A stretch of DNA of 64,000 nt, taken from NCBI RefSeq assembly GCF_016598535.1, contig NZ_CP066779.1:5268053-5332052 (forward strand), written 5' to 3'. Both the position numbers and the translations under genes were made by a program. Under the pieces are notes generated by a model that searched no databases, was not told where the DNA came from, and saw only the letters and a program-made list of their open reading frames with translations. Source of the DNA: Rhodococcus sp. P-2. GTDB taxonomy: Bacteria; Actinomycetota; Actinomycetes; Mycobacteriales; Mycobacteriaceae. Below, in pieces: positions 17,234 to 28,488 of this stretch. How positions within the stretch are numbered: position 1 is the stretch's first letter; each line of letters begins with the position of its first letter.

Positions 17234-18381
17234 TGGGGCGCGTCGCGGTTTTTGCAGTCCTTCTCGCCCTTCTGACCTGGTTCCTGCACCGCCGACTCGT
17301 TCGCGCCACCGGCATCCCGAGGCGATGGGCTCGTCTTGCCGATACTGTGCTTGTCGTCTTGGCGGTCTCGACGCTCATCGGGGTCGGCAGTGGCGAAGTC
17401 TTTCCGACGTCGTGGGCGCGACGGATCGGATTCGTCGGATGGGTCTGGCTGGCTTCGTGGCTGTATCTGATTCCCGGACTGCTCGTGATCGGCCTGTTCG
17501 CCGGGATCGGTCGACTACGTGCACGCCACACGGATACCACGACCGAAGTCGACCCAGCCAAGCGTCGTACGTTGCAGTTGGCTACAGCAGCAGTCACTCT
17601 CGCGGCGATCGGCACCGCCGGCTACGGCGTCTACGAGGCGTCGGGCCCCAAGATTTCCCGCGTCCGCGTGCCGCTCGCTCGCCTACCTGAGGGCTTCAAC
17701 GGATACCGGATCGCCTTGATCACCGACCTGCACGTGGGACCGGCCCGAGGGGTCGACTTCACCCGCAAGGTGGTCGAGATCGTCAACGCACAGAACGTCG
17801 ATCTGATCGCGATCGGCGGCGACCTCGTGGACGGCACCGTCGCGAAAGTTGCTCCCGACCTTGCTCCGCTCGCCGATCTTCAGGCGCGGGACGGAATCTT
17901 CGGAGTCAGCGGAAACCACGAGTTCTATGCCGACGACGGCGGCAAATGGCTCGATGTCTGGGAATCATTGGGGATCACGACGCTTCGCAACAGTCGCGCC
18001 TCGATCCAGCATGACGGCGACACCATCGACGTCGTGGGCATCCACGACTACACGTCACCGGCCCCGTACGAGCCGAACCTGACGGCCGCGCTCGCAGGCC
18101 GCGATCCGAATACTTTCGCCTTGCTTCTCGCACACGAACCGCGCCAAGCGATCGAGGCATCCGAGATGGGTATCGATCTGCAACTGTCCGGGCACACTCA
18201 CGGCGGACAGATGTGGCCGCTGCGCTACCTCGTTCCGCTGCAGCAGCCTTCGGTGCAGGGCTTGGACAAGATCGGAAACACCGTGCTGTACACGACGCGT
18301 GGCGCCGGGGCGTGGGGCCCGCCGGTACGCGTCGGCGCCCCGCCGGAGATCACCGTTCTCGAACTCGTACGCGAGAGGTGA
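17233..18381 (+). CDS. Membrane metallophosphoesterase (YkuE/YaeI type)
   Basis: The protein has 382 residues. Three hydrophobic segments occupy about 1-95, and a fourth lies at about 113-135 just before the catalytic domain. Metal-binding motifs come in order: ITDLHVG (D165, H167), GGDLVDG, GNHEFY and SGHTHGGQ, the full calcineurin-like set. Related proteins cleave lipid- or nucleotide-linked phosphoesters at the membrane. It is coupled to the upstream VWA gene and runs convergently into gcvP, 22 bases away. The substrate is unknown. Confidence 0.92.
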   Translation: MGRVAVFAVLLALLTWFLHRRLVRATGIPRRWARLADTVLVVLAVSTLIGVGSGEVFPTSWARRIGFVGWVWLASWLYLIPGLLVIGLFAGIGRLRARHTDTTTEVDPAKRRTLQLATAAVTLAAIGTAGYGVYEASGPKISRVRVPLARLPEGFNGYRIALITDLHVGPARGVDFTRKVVEIVNAQNVDLIAIGGDLVDGTVAKVAPDLAPLADLQARDGIFGVSGNHEFYADDGGKWLDVWESLGITTLRNSRASIQHDGDTIDVVGIHDYTSPAPYEPNLTAALAGRDPNTFALLLAHEPRQAIEASEMGIDLQLSGHTHGGQMWPLRYLVPLQQPSVQGLDKIGNTVLYTTRGAGAWGPPVRVGAPPEITVLELVRER

Positions 18382-18393
18382 TGATCTCCGGCG
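18341..18393. terminator. Possible stem-loop at the convergent metallophosphoesterase/gcvP ends
   Basis: The arms CGCCGGAGAT and ATCTCCGGCG are exact complements 33 bases apart. The left arm lies inside the metallophosphoesterase coding end. The position between convergent genes suggests a terminator, but the loop is long and the match could be chance. Confidence 0.35.
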
Positions 18394-18403
18394 GGCACAC
18401 GCT

Positions 18404-21262
<2,859 letters not shown>

Positions 21263-21292
21263 GACAACTCCCAGACAGATCGGAGGATCAGG

Positions 21293-21316
21293 ACACACAC
21301 CGAACTGCGGTGTGTT
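21293..21316 (-). promoter_or_regulatory. Hairpin in the gcvP leader, possible expression platform
   Basis: On the minus strand ACACACCG and CGGTGTGT pair around a 5-base loop, between the second glycine aptamer and the ribosome site. It could serve as the switching element, acting on translation since no T run follows. This role is inferred from position only. Confidence 0.45.
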
Positions 21317-21342
21317 CCTCCCCCTCTGTCGCATGCTCGATT

Positions 21343-21598
21343 CCCGAGCGCCTGAGAGATTCGGTAGTGATCCGCCGATTGACGGAAGCCACAGCCTTTC
21401 CCCGTCGGCGGGTGGGTTGTCCCACCGCTTTCCAGAGGCGTCGGAGCCCGTACGGTCCTTGGTGCCTGAGAGATTGACGGGGAGGTATTGCTCCTTCGGC
21501 GCCCTGATCCCGCTCACCACTGGGCTCTGCAACAAAGACTGCAGCAAAGACAAGTTCGGTGAATCGGTATCCGAGGCTCTCCCGTACGCCGGCGACGC
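21343..21598 (-). ncRNA. Tandem glycine riboswitch
   Basis: Read on the minus strand, two aptamer-like halves occur in series upstream of gcvP. The first runs from about 21598 to 21461, with GGGAGAG near its start, CGCCGAAGGAGCAA in the middle and TCTCTCAGGCACC at its end. The second runs from about 21455 to 21343 and ends with TCTCTCAGGCGC. These are the hallmarks of the glycine (gcvT) riboswitch, which usually turns on glycine cleavage genes when glycine is plentiful. The first aptamer matches the consensus better than the second. Confidence 0.9.
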
Positions 21599-21665
21599 AG
21601 GCCCAGTCTAGTTGACCGAGACGCCTACCTGCACCGTGGCATCCTCCAAAGAGATGTGACGTACG

Positions 21666-22283
21666 TTATCCGGTTTTGCGGCTGGCGCGATTCTTGCGTC
21701 GCGAAGCCAACTCGTCTTCCGGATTGGGATCACTTTCGCCGCCGTCAGCCCGCTCGGCGGGGAAGTCGGCGATCGTTCCGGTGAGTTCACGCATCGCGCC
21801 ACTGACTGCGATGCCGAATACGCCCTGCCCACCCTGGAGGAGGTCGACGACCTCTTCGGGAGACGTGCATTCGTAGACGGTGGTGCCGTCGGAGAAGAGT
21901 GTGATGTTCGCGAGATCGCGCACGCCGCGCTTGCGCAGGTGGTCGACGGCAACGCGGATGTTCTGCAGTGAGATGCCGGTATCGAGCAGACGCTTGACGA
22001 TTTTCAGGACGAGGATGTCCTTGAAGGAGTACAGACGCTGGCTACCTGATCCGGCAGCGCCACGGATGGACGGAACAACCAACGACGTTCGTGCCCAGTA
22101 GTCGAGTTGGCGGTACGTGATCCCAGCGATCTGGCACGCGCTGGGCACTCGATATCCGACGAGGTCGTCGGGGATGGAATCATCCGGGAACAGGCCCGGC
22201 TGCAGCTCTTCGGAAGACATTTCTGCAGTCGGCTCGGCACTATCGGCTATGCCCGTTCCGCGCTCATTCGACTGTTCTTCCAC
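21666..22283 (-). CDS. MerR family transcriptional regulator (Rv1830-like)
   Basis: The 205-residue protein has an N-terminal acidic tail (about 1-45) and then a winged-helix MerR domain (YRVPSACQIAGITYRQLDYWAR). Next come GSGSQRLYSFKDILVLKIVKRLLD and a dimerisation helix. No cysteine effector site is evident. It corresponds to Rv1830 in the conserved block between gcvB and gcvH. The C-terminus is basic. Target genes are not known from sequence. There is a 272-base gap to the upstream gene, so it probably has its own promoter. Confidence 0.88.
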   Translation of the reverse strand: MEEQSNERGTGIADSAEPTAEMSSEELQPGLFPDDSIPDDLVGYRVPSACQIAGITYRQLDYWARTSLVVPSIRGAAGSGSQRLYSFKDILVLKIVKRLLDTGISLQNIRVAVDHLRKRGVRDLANITLFSDGTTVYECTSPEEVVDLLQGGQGVFGIAVSGAMRELTGTIADFPAERADGGESDPNPEDELASRRKNRASRKTG

Positions 22284-22555
22284 TGCCGTCTCCCTCTCGC
22301 TTCGCCATCATGTAACCAACCTGTGCTATCAGCAGTCACGAGAATCCCGTGCCGACCGAACTTTCAGATGTGAATCCAAGGCAGGTAATTCCATGAGTGG
22401 ACTTACCCAGAGTACGCCTCGATCGACAAGGCGAGAAGATCTCCACCGCACGCAACGGTAAGACCACGAGGGTGCTCGGTCAACGCAACACGCCGACCGA
22501 GACTCAACCTCTACTTGAGAGTTGAAGACTAAAGCCTGATTACGGACAAACAGGA

Positions 22556-23029
22556 CTAACCGTCAGTTGCCTTGAAGTCGTCCGGCGAGATGGTGTCGAG
22601 GAATTCCTTGAACTTCTCGACTTCGTCTTCGCGCTCGTCGGGAATGACCAGGCCGGCTTCGGCGAGAACGGCTTCCGACGCGAAAATCGGAACGCCGATC
22701 CGCAGGGCCAATGCAATCGAGTCCGACGGACGTGCCGAGACAGTAGTCTGCTCGTCGAAGACGAGATCCGCATAGAACGTGCCCTCTTGCAGGTCCACGA
22801 TCCGCACTTCCTTGAGGCTCCGGCCGAAAGACTCGATCAAGATCTTGATCAGGTCGTGAGTCAGCGGCCGCGCCGGCTCGACTCCCTGTTGTTCGAGAAC
22901 AATCGCGGTAGCTTCGGTTTGCCCGATCCAGATCGGCAGGTACCGATCGCCGTCGGACTCTCGCAGCAACAGGACCGGCTGATTCTGAGGCTGCTCGACA
23001 CGAACTCCGATCACACGCATTTCGCCCAT
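22556..23029 (-). CDS. Bifunctional nuclease family protein (DUF151)
   Basis: The 157-residue protein opens MGEMRVIGVRVEQPQNQPV and continues with LPIWIGQTEATAI and DLIKILIESFGRSLKEVRI, characteristic of the BFN/DUF151 domain. Plant members are reported nucleases; bacterial ones are uncharacterised. The start ATG 23029 has GGAGG eight bases upstream; a TTG at 23044 would overlap that site. The acidic C-terminus (DEREDEVEKFKEF) is normal in the family. It equals Rv1829, between the two MerR genes. Confidence 0.9.
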   Translation of the reverse strand: MGEMRVIGVRVEQPQNQPVLLLRESDGDRYLPIWIGQTEATAIVLEQQGVEPARPLTHDLIKILIESFGRSLKEVRIVDLQEGTFYADLVFDEQTTVSARPSDSIALALRIGVPIFASEAVLAEAGLVIPDEREDEVEKFKEFLDTISPDDFKATDG

Positions 23030-23122
23030 CGAGCTTGCCTCCAACCTGACGTGATCCAGCCGACCGGCTCCGATGCGGTCGTACTGAAATTCTATTCGAG
23101 TGTGCCCCGCTGATCGAGGAAC

Positions 23123-23860
23123 TCAGCGATCGAGACTTCCCCGAACCGCCGATTTGACCAGACACGTGTGCAGAGTCAACGACAGCGCGGCCAGTTCCCG
23201 GACCATTTCCTCGGCGCGATCACGCGCTCCGGCGTCACGACCCTTGGCAACCGGTCCGGCGATCTGGGTCACCAGTCCCGCTTCGCGATCGGCAGCCAAC
23301 TTGAACGCCCGTAGATGGCGAACCTCCAAGCCGTACTCGGACATCGCCTTCGCGGTGCGCGCCAATGTCACGGCGTCCTCGTCGAAGAAGCCTGCTGCGC
23401 CGGGAACGACCAAACCGGTGCGGATCAGATCGGTCAGAAACCGATCGTCGATGTCGGCGCGCGCGAGAAGATCCTGACGACCGACCCGAACTTCGCGATC
23501 GACTCGGAAAGCCTCGGGTGAGACATCGCCCGTAGCGATCGACAGGACGCGGGCACGACGAGGCGCAGGAACTTCTGCACTCACCGTCGCTGCGCCACTG
23601 TCGATCGCTTCGAGTTGTTCTTTGATCACTTTGAGCGGCAGGTACTGATCGCGTTGAGCGGTCAGCACGAAGCGAAGACGCTCGCAGTCCTCGACAGAGA
23701 ATCTGCGGTATCCCGACGGTGTCCGTTGTGGGCTGATCAAGCCCTCGGACTCGAGGAAACGGATCTTCGAAATCGTCACGTCGGGAAAATCTGGACGCAA
23801 CCGATCCAGCACGGAACCAATCGACATTCCGGGCTGGCTCTGCTGCCGCACTGCCGTCAT
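23123..23860 (-). CDS. ftsR: MerR family regulator FtsR-like (Rv1828)
   Basis: The 245-residue protein has an N-terminal winged helix (MSIGSVLDRLRPDFPDVTISKIRFLE, then PSGYRRFSVEDCERLRFVL) and a long C-terminal domain with a helical bundle. It matches Rv1828, whose corynebacterial counterpart FtsR activates ftsZ. The start shares a base with the garA stop (TAATG), so its level is tied to GarA translation. A cell-division role is carried over from the family and is not visible here. Confidence 0.88.
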   Translation of the reverse strand: MTAVRQQSQPGMSIGSVLDRLRPDFPDVTISKIRFLESEGLISPQRTPSGYRRFSVEDCERLRFVLTAQRDQYLPLKVIKEQLEAIDSGAATVSAEVPAPRRARVLSIATGDVSPEAFRVDREVRVGRQDLLARADIDDRFLTDLIRTGLVVPGAAGFFDEDAVTLARTAKAMSEYGLEVRHLRAFKLAADREAGLVTQIAGPVAKGRDAGARDRAEEMVRELAALSLTLHTCLVKSAVRGSLDR

Positions 23861-24354
23861 TAGCTACCCGCACCTGCTGACGACTCGCCGACCTGCGAAC
23901 CGCCGGCACGAGGGCCGGTGAGGAACACCAGACGGAACTTGCCGATCTGAACCTCGTCACCGTTCGCGAGAACTGCCGAATCGACAGGCTCACGGTTGAC
24001 GTAGGTGCCGTTGAGGCTTCCGACGTCGACGACGTGGAAATCTGCATCTTCCTGACGGAACTCGGCGTGACGACGGCTGACGGTCACGTCGTCGAGGAAG
24101 ATGTCGCTGTCCGGGTGTCGACCTGCCGACGTCGTCGGCTGATCGAGCAAGAAGCGGGATCCTGCATTCGGTCCCCGCTTGACCACCAGAAGTGCGGCTC
24201 CGGCGGGAAGGCCTTCCACGCCCGAAACCGGCTGCTCGGCGGCCGGTGCTGCAGAGGAGGTGTTGTCGAGCTCATTGAGGAAGTCCGCACGGAAAACCGA
24301 AGTGGTCTCCGCCGGCGACTCCCCATAGCCCGCGTCGTTACCGTTCTCGCTCAC
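23860..24354 (-). CDS. garA: FHA-domain regulator GarA/OdhI
   Basis: This 164-residue FHA protein switches central carbon flow. In its unphosphorylated form it binds and inhibits 2-oxoglutarate dehydrogenase; phosphorylation by PknB/PknG relieves this. The phospho-acceptor motif ETTS is at 16-19 (Thr17, Thr18). The FHA motifs are GRH (78-80), SRRH (93-96) and SLNGT (113-117). The start is GTG 24354 behind AGGAGGAG. Its place between gcvH and ftsR is conserved in mycobacteria. FHA residues for phosphothreonine binding are intact. Confidence 0.95.
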   Translation of the reverse strand: MSENGNDAGYGESPAETTSVFRADFLNELDNTSSAAPAAEQPVSGVEGLPAGAALLVVKRGPNAGSRFLLDQPTTSAGRHPDSDIFLDDVTVSRRHAEFRQEDADFHVVDVGSLNGTYVNREPVDSAVLANGDEVQIGKFRLVFLTGPRAGGSQVGESSAGAGS

Positions 24355-24565
24355 TGTTTCTCCTCCTGGGTCAATCATCCAGATCATGAATCACTGGACT
24401 ACGCAGTGCACTTTCTTCACGAGCATCTTTCACAGTCACGTTCGATACGGCCCTGCGCCCCGACTCGGCACATGCGTACCTAACGACCGTACCCTGCGCA
24501 GACCGCCGTGTGCAGCGAGACAGGCCGCGACACAACACGAGTTGGCCGGTCCACGCGCAGGTTTT

Positions 24566-24970
24566 CTACTCGGACGTGAGCCCCTTGTATGCCTCCGCGT
24601 CCAGAGTTGCCGCCAGAGCGGCGTCGAGTGTGGCCTCGTCGGCAACCTCGAGCTCGACCAACCAACCCGTGTCGTACGGATCGGTGTTGACGAGGTCAGG
24701 CTGTCCGTCCAATTCACCGTTGGCTGCAAGAACTTTCGCAGTGAACGGAGCAAAGATGTCGGAGACGCTCTTGGTCGACTCGACCTCACCGAGCGATTCA
24801 CCGGCGGTCACGTCCTCGTCGACAGCGGGAAGCTGGACGAACACGACGTCACCGAGCTGCGACTGAGCAAAGTCGGTGATACCGACTCGAACTGAGGTCG
24901 GGCCGGTTCGCTTCACCCACTCGTGCTCCGCGGTGTAGCGCAGATCGGTAGGTGTATCGAGCTCACTCAC
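24566..24970 (-). CDS. gcvH: Glycine cleavage system H protein
   Basis: The 134-residue lipoyl carrier shuttles the aminomethyl group between the P and T proteins. The lipoylation lysine is K67 in GEVESTKSVSD, within the standard lipoyl hairpin. The N-terminal RYTAEHEWVK matches the family. It is separated from garA by about 210 bases with no clear gene in between, so garA may have its own promoter. Confidence 0.96.
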   Translation of the reverse strand: MSELDTPTDLRYTAEHEWVKRTGPTSVRVGITDFAQSQLGDVVFVQLPAVDEDVTAGESLGEVESTKSVSDIFAPFTAKVLAANGELDGQPDLVNTDPYDTGWLVELEVADEATLDAALAATLDAEAYKGLTSE

Positions 24971-25015
24971 AGTGGCTTCCTTTCACAGGCCGTCCGAAAG
25001 TCGGACGCAAAAAGA

Positions 25016-25795
25016 TCAATTTCCGGGTTGAGCGTATTGGCGCGGATTCAATTGTCGCAAGACGGAGATCGTGACCTGCTGCGATTGCTCGACGGACGAC
25101 GTTCCGCCGTTGCGTGCGACATTGTCGAAGACGCCTCCGGGAATGTTCAACGCTGCCGCCAATGTCGGCGGATCCCCGATCGCGGTCACAGTGTACGGCT
25201 GCTCGATCCGGGTTCCGTCCAATTCGATCTCGCCGCCGCGCCCACTCACCCACGAGTTCACGCCGATACGAATGGGTTCGCCGTTCGCACCGGCAATCGA
25301 GATGGCCTCGGCACCGGCAGCACGCAGTTCCTGGATGAGATCGAGAATCACTTCCGATCCGACGCCGCCTGCTGGATCTGTCAGGGTCATCGTCACACCC
25401 GGTCCGGTAGCGGGAGCGGTCCCCACTTGAATGGAGAGCGAGGTCAGCCGCGCCCGCGCCTCGTCAAGCGCTGCTCCCGTGTTTCCGCCGGCTTCCAAAG
25501 TGGCAAGCGATTCCTGAAGATTCGCGACTTCCTGCCGCAGCGCGGCTTCGCGACGATTCAGGTTGTCGAGAACCACCAAGAGGTCTGCAGGGCGCGCGGC
25601 GTCGAGTGAATCTCCGGCCACGGTGCTGCGTACCTGTGTCGCAATCGCAACGCCGAGCACGCCCAGGAGCACGGCCGCGAGGATGGCGAAGACGACGTTG
25701 GTGCGGTGTTTCGACGGTGAACGCAACTCGTGACGACCTTCACTCGTGGTCGTGACGGGTGGTTCTTCGGGTTCAGTCGTGACGTGGTCGGACAT
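25016..25795 (-). CDS. DUF881 membrane-anchored protein (Rv1825-like)
   Basis: The protein has 259 residues. A cytoplasmic Pro/Thr-rich tail of about 35 residues is followed by one membrane helix (VVFAILAAVLLGVLGVAIA) and a coiled-coil stretch with alternating Leu (NLNRREAALRQEVANLQESL). The DUF881 domain follows, with GPGVTMTLTDP and GANGEPIRIGVNSWV. The extracellular part probably forms an alpha/beta trimer-like fold. It ends a trio with DUF1290 and a second DUF881 gene, only 3 bases from DUF1290, so they form one operon. The trio is linked to envelope or division functions in Gram-positives only by neighbourhood. Confidence 0.88.
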   Translation of the reverse strand: MSDHVTTEPEEPPVTTTSEGRHELRSPSKHRTNVVFAILAAVLLGVLGVAIATQVRSTVAGDSLDAARPADLLVVLDNLNRREAALRQEVANLQESLATLEAGGNTGAALDEARARLTSLSIQVGTAPATGPGVTMTLTDPAGGVGSEVILDLIQELRAAGAEAISIAGANGEPIRIGVNSWVSGRGGEIELDGTRIEQPYTVTAIGDPPTLAAALNIPGGVFDNVARNGGTSSVEQSQQVTISVLRQLNPRQYAQPGN

Positions 25796-25798
25796 GGC

Positions 25799-26149
25799 TC
25801 ACGCTCCGAACAGTCGTCGTCGCAAGGCCGCTGCGTTCCCGAAGATCCGGATACCCAGTACGACGACGATTGCCGTCGAGAGTTGAGTACCCACACCCAA
25901 CTGATCGCCGAGCCAGACGATCAACGACGCGACGAGCACGTTGAAGACGAAGGAGACCACGAACACCTTCGCGTCGAAGATCTCGTCCAGATACGCGCGA
26001 AGTCCGCCGAAGACGGCGTCGAGCGCTGCAACGACAGCGATCGGAAGATAGGGCTGGATGACGTCGGGCACCTGCGGGCTGAAAACAACGCCCAAGACGA
26101 TGCCGACGACCAGTGCTGCGAGTCCGTACAGGGCGGAACCGGCCTTCAT
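25799..26149 (-). CDS. sbp: DUF1290 small basic membrane protein
   Basis: The 116-residue protein is almost entirely hydrophobic with three to four helices, starting KAGSALYGLAALVVGIVLGVVF. A central loop with a conserved charged pair (GGLRAYLDEIFDAKVFV) is the Sbp/YlxX signature. It lies between two DUF881 genes, the order found in actinobacteria and some Firmicutes. Function unknown. Confidence 0.9.
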   Translation of the reverse strand: MKAGSALYGLAALVVGIVLGVVFSPQVPDVIQPYLPIAVVAALDAVFGGLRAYLDEIFDAKVFVVSFVFNVLVASLIVWLGDQLGVGTQLSTAIVVVLGIRIFGNAAALRRRLFGA

Positions 26150-26162
26150 CGAACTCCTTCTG

Positions 26163-27029
26163 TCACTTGGGCTCTGTGGGTTCTGTTGCCACCCGGACCG
26201 CGCGAGGCGTTGCAGGCGGCAGTGTCAACGAATCGTCCTCGGCCACCGCGAAACCGACTCCGTACAATTGCGAGACGCTCGACATTCTCACGTAGGCGTC
26301 GCTGACGACGAACTCTCTCTGCAGCGCGCGCGTGTCGCCGATCGCCTCGACGCGGTACGGCGAGAAGACAGGTTGGTTGTCGACGAGCATCGCGCCGCCC
26401 GCCTGACGGATGGTCACCGTCGGCCCGATTCGCACGCCGCCGACGGCAATTGCCTCCGCTCCGCCCGCCCACAGGGCGTTGACGACGGTCTGCAGATCGC
26501 GATCGAGGACAACGGTCTTACCGCCGACGCTGCGCTGGGACGCGTCGGTGAGGTTCGGGCGTCCGGCCGGGTCCGTCAGGGTCACGACCAGACCTTCTCC
26601 GTGAACAGCTTCGGCTCCTGCACCGGATTCGACCGCTCGCAGTTGATCGAGGACCGCGCTGCCGCGTGTATCGCCTTCGAGCGCCACGCCGCGCGCGGCG
26701 TCCACGTCACCGCCGAGTGAATCGCGGGACGTGGCCAGCGAATCGATACGATCCTCGGCGTCACGGACCTTGGCCACCAACTCGCTTCGAACCTCCTCGG
26801 TACCGGTCACCTGTTTGGTGGCCTGCACTGCGGACACCGTGACGATGAACCCGATCAACAGTGCGCCGAGAGCCAGCCACGGCCCGGTTTTCGAGGATCT
26901 GTTCTTGGTGTGCTCGTGTTGACGTTCGAATGCCGTTGCTTCGTAGCCCGGATCGAGATGCTCGGTCATGAGCGACCGAAGCAGCGACGGTACCGGGTTA
27001 CGACGGACGTCCTCCCCGGTCGACTTCAT
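26163..27029 (-). CDS. DUF881 membrane-anchored protein (Rv1823-like)
   Basis: The 288-residue protein has a cytoplasmic segment of about 50 residues, one membrane helix (WLALGALLIGFIVTVSAVQA), a coiled coil (ELVAKVRDAEDRIDSLA) and a DUF881 domain with GLVVTLTDPAGRP and IAVGGVRIGPTVTIRQAGG. It pairs with the DUF881 protein at 25016, forming a duplicated pair flanking DUF1290. The start ATG 27029 overlaps the pgsA2 stop as ATGA; an earlier in-frame start at 27095 would intrude into pgsA2. Confidence 0.88.
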   Translation of the reverse strand: MKSTGEDVRRNPVPSLLRSLMTEHLDPGYEATAFERQHEHTKNRSSKTGPWLALGALLIGFIVTVSAVQATKQVTGTEEVRSELVAKVRDAEDRIDSLATSRDSLGGDVDAARGVALEGDTRGSAVLDQLRAVESGAGAEAVHGEGLVVTLTDPAGRPNLTDASQRSVGGKTVVLDRDLQTVVNALWAGGAEAIAVGGVRIGPTVTIRQAGGAMLVDNQPVFSPYRVEAIGDTRALQREFVVSDAYVRMSSVSQLYGVGFAVAEDDSLTLPPATPRAVRVATEPTEPK

Positions 27030-27625
27030 CGGGGCACGACCTCGTGTGTTCGCGCCACGTCGACGGCCTTGAGCACGTAGATCACGGCAGTCCACACGTA
27101 GAGGACGGTTCCCCAGATCAGGAAAGCGAAACCGAAGGCATGGGTGAACGGTCCGATGGCCCAGTCTCCGTGTCCGGCAAGAATCAACGGCAGCGCGAAC
27201 ATCAGCAGGAAGGTCGCGGCCTTACCGAGATAGACGACCTCGGGCGGCGGCAGTCCACGCCGCCGGTAGATCGGCAACGTCAACGCGAGTAGAAGATCAC
27301 GTCCGATCAATATCGCCGCGACCCACCAGGGAATGAAATCGCGGGCGACGAAGGTGACGAGTGTCGTGACGACGTAGAGACGGTCGACCAGCGGGTCGAG
27401 AAGCGCTCCCAGACGGGAGGTTTGTCCGAGCACTCTGGCCAACTTGCCGTCGAGCCAGTCGGTGAACCCGCTGAGCATCAACAGTGCCAATGCCCAGCCG
27501 TCCGAGTGCGTGACGAGCAGTAGATAGGCGAACAGCGGCAGAGCGAGTAGACGCACGATACTGAGCACATTGGGAACAGTGAGAATCCGATCCGTGGGGA
27601 CCAGTTCTTGTTCGCCAGAGTTCAC
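27026..27625 (-). CDS. pgsA2: CDP-alcohol phosphatidyltransferase (PgsA2-like)
   Basis: The 199-residue membrane enzyme carries the full CDP-alcohol motif D59-G60-x2-A63-R64-x8-G73-x3-D77-x3-D81, read in WLDGKLARVLGQ onward. Five or six helices follow. It joins a CDP-activated lipid to an alcohol such as glycerol phosphate or inositol phosphate. The sequence does not settle which. The start GTG 27625 has GAGG eight bases upstream. It heads the operon with the DUF881/DUF1290 trio and is the equivalent of Rv1822. Confidence 0.9.
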   Translation of the reverse strand: MNSGEQELVPTDRILTVPNVLSIVRLLALPLFAYLLLVTHSDGWALALLMLSGFTDWLDGKLARVLGQTSRLGALLDPLVDRLYVVTTLVTFVARDFIPWWVAAILIGRDLLLALTLPIYRRRGLPPPEVVYLGKAATFLLMFALPLILAGHGDWAIGPFTHAFGFAFLIWGTVLYVWTAVIYVLKAVDVARTHEVVPR

Positions 27626-27734
27626 TGCACACACCTCGCGTCGTTCGATTGCCGTGCGGCCAGCTTTCCACAGCACGACTGACTATTCGCCGAGGCGCCG
27701 TAGCCCGAACTGTCCCGAGCGTGTCGAGCTGGTC

Positions 27735-28349
27735 TTATCGCCAGGCGAACACCGGTTGCTCGAGGTTGTCGATGCGCGTGGTCCGTCCGTTCAGAACTTC
27801 GCGGAACTGATAGATGACGGCTCCGGTCGGCGCATGGATCAAGCTCGTTCGGAACGGCCATTGAATCACCGGGTTCGGTGACTCCTCGATGGTGACGAAT
27901 CGCGAGTCCACGTCGAGCTCCTCCGACGTCACGGCATACACCTGGGCCACCTCGTCGGGATTGGGTACCAGTCCCCCGATGTCCTCACCGGACCAGACGA
28001 CGAACGGTCGGATCACAAATCCCGAACGGGTGACGTAGTCGTCGAGCCGGCCGATGATGTTCGACTCAGGGACGTCGACGCCCAACTCCTCGGACAGTTC
28101 CCGAACCGCTGCTTGTTCGGACGACTCGCCCGGGTCGACGCTTCCGCCCGGCAACGCGAACTGACCGGGGTGGGCGCGCATCTTGCTCGGCCGCTTCGTC
28201 ACCGGAAACACCGGTGTTCCGTCCGCAGTCCGCATGACGACGATGACCACCGACGCCGAGCGCCTTCCGTCCAATTCGACCGACCGAGGTTCGAAGGCGG
28301 CTAGTGAGGCGGCCACGTGGTCCCGATTCAGTAAATCTCCGTTCACCAT
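27735..28349 (-). CDS. Nudix hydrolase, CoA-pyrophosphatase-like
   Basis: The 204-residue protein has a complete Nudix box: GGSVDPGESSEQAAVRELSEE followed by LGV, that is G-x5-E-x7-R-E-x2-E-E-x-G. The preceding KRPSKMRAHPGQFALPGG resembles the UPF0035 motif L-x3-H-x-G-Q-x-P-G-G of CoA diphosphatases. Substrate class is therefore CoA-type, at moderate certainty. It stands between pgsA2 and the divergent MprF-like gene. Confidence 0.85.
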   Translation of the reverse strand: MVNGDLLNRDHVAASLAAFEPRSVELDGRRSASVVIVVMRTADGTPVFPVTKRPSKMRAHPGQFALPGGSVDPGESSEQAAVRELSEELGVDVPESNIIGRLDDYVTRSGFVIRPFVVWSGEDIGGLVPNPDEVAQVYAVTSEELDVDSRFVTIEESPNPVIQWPFRTSLIHAPTGAVIYQFREVLNGRTTRIDNLEQPVFAWR

Positions 28350-28488
28350 GGCTCGACAGTAGCGCCACGAGACTGAGACCCCCAGCCAGTCTGGTCCATT
28401 TTGACCGCTTCGCCTGATTATCGGTCTGTATTCCTGTCATGCTGAACAGGCAGAATCCACCGTGCGGCATGGCGAGAAGAGAACGTCG

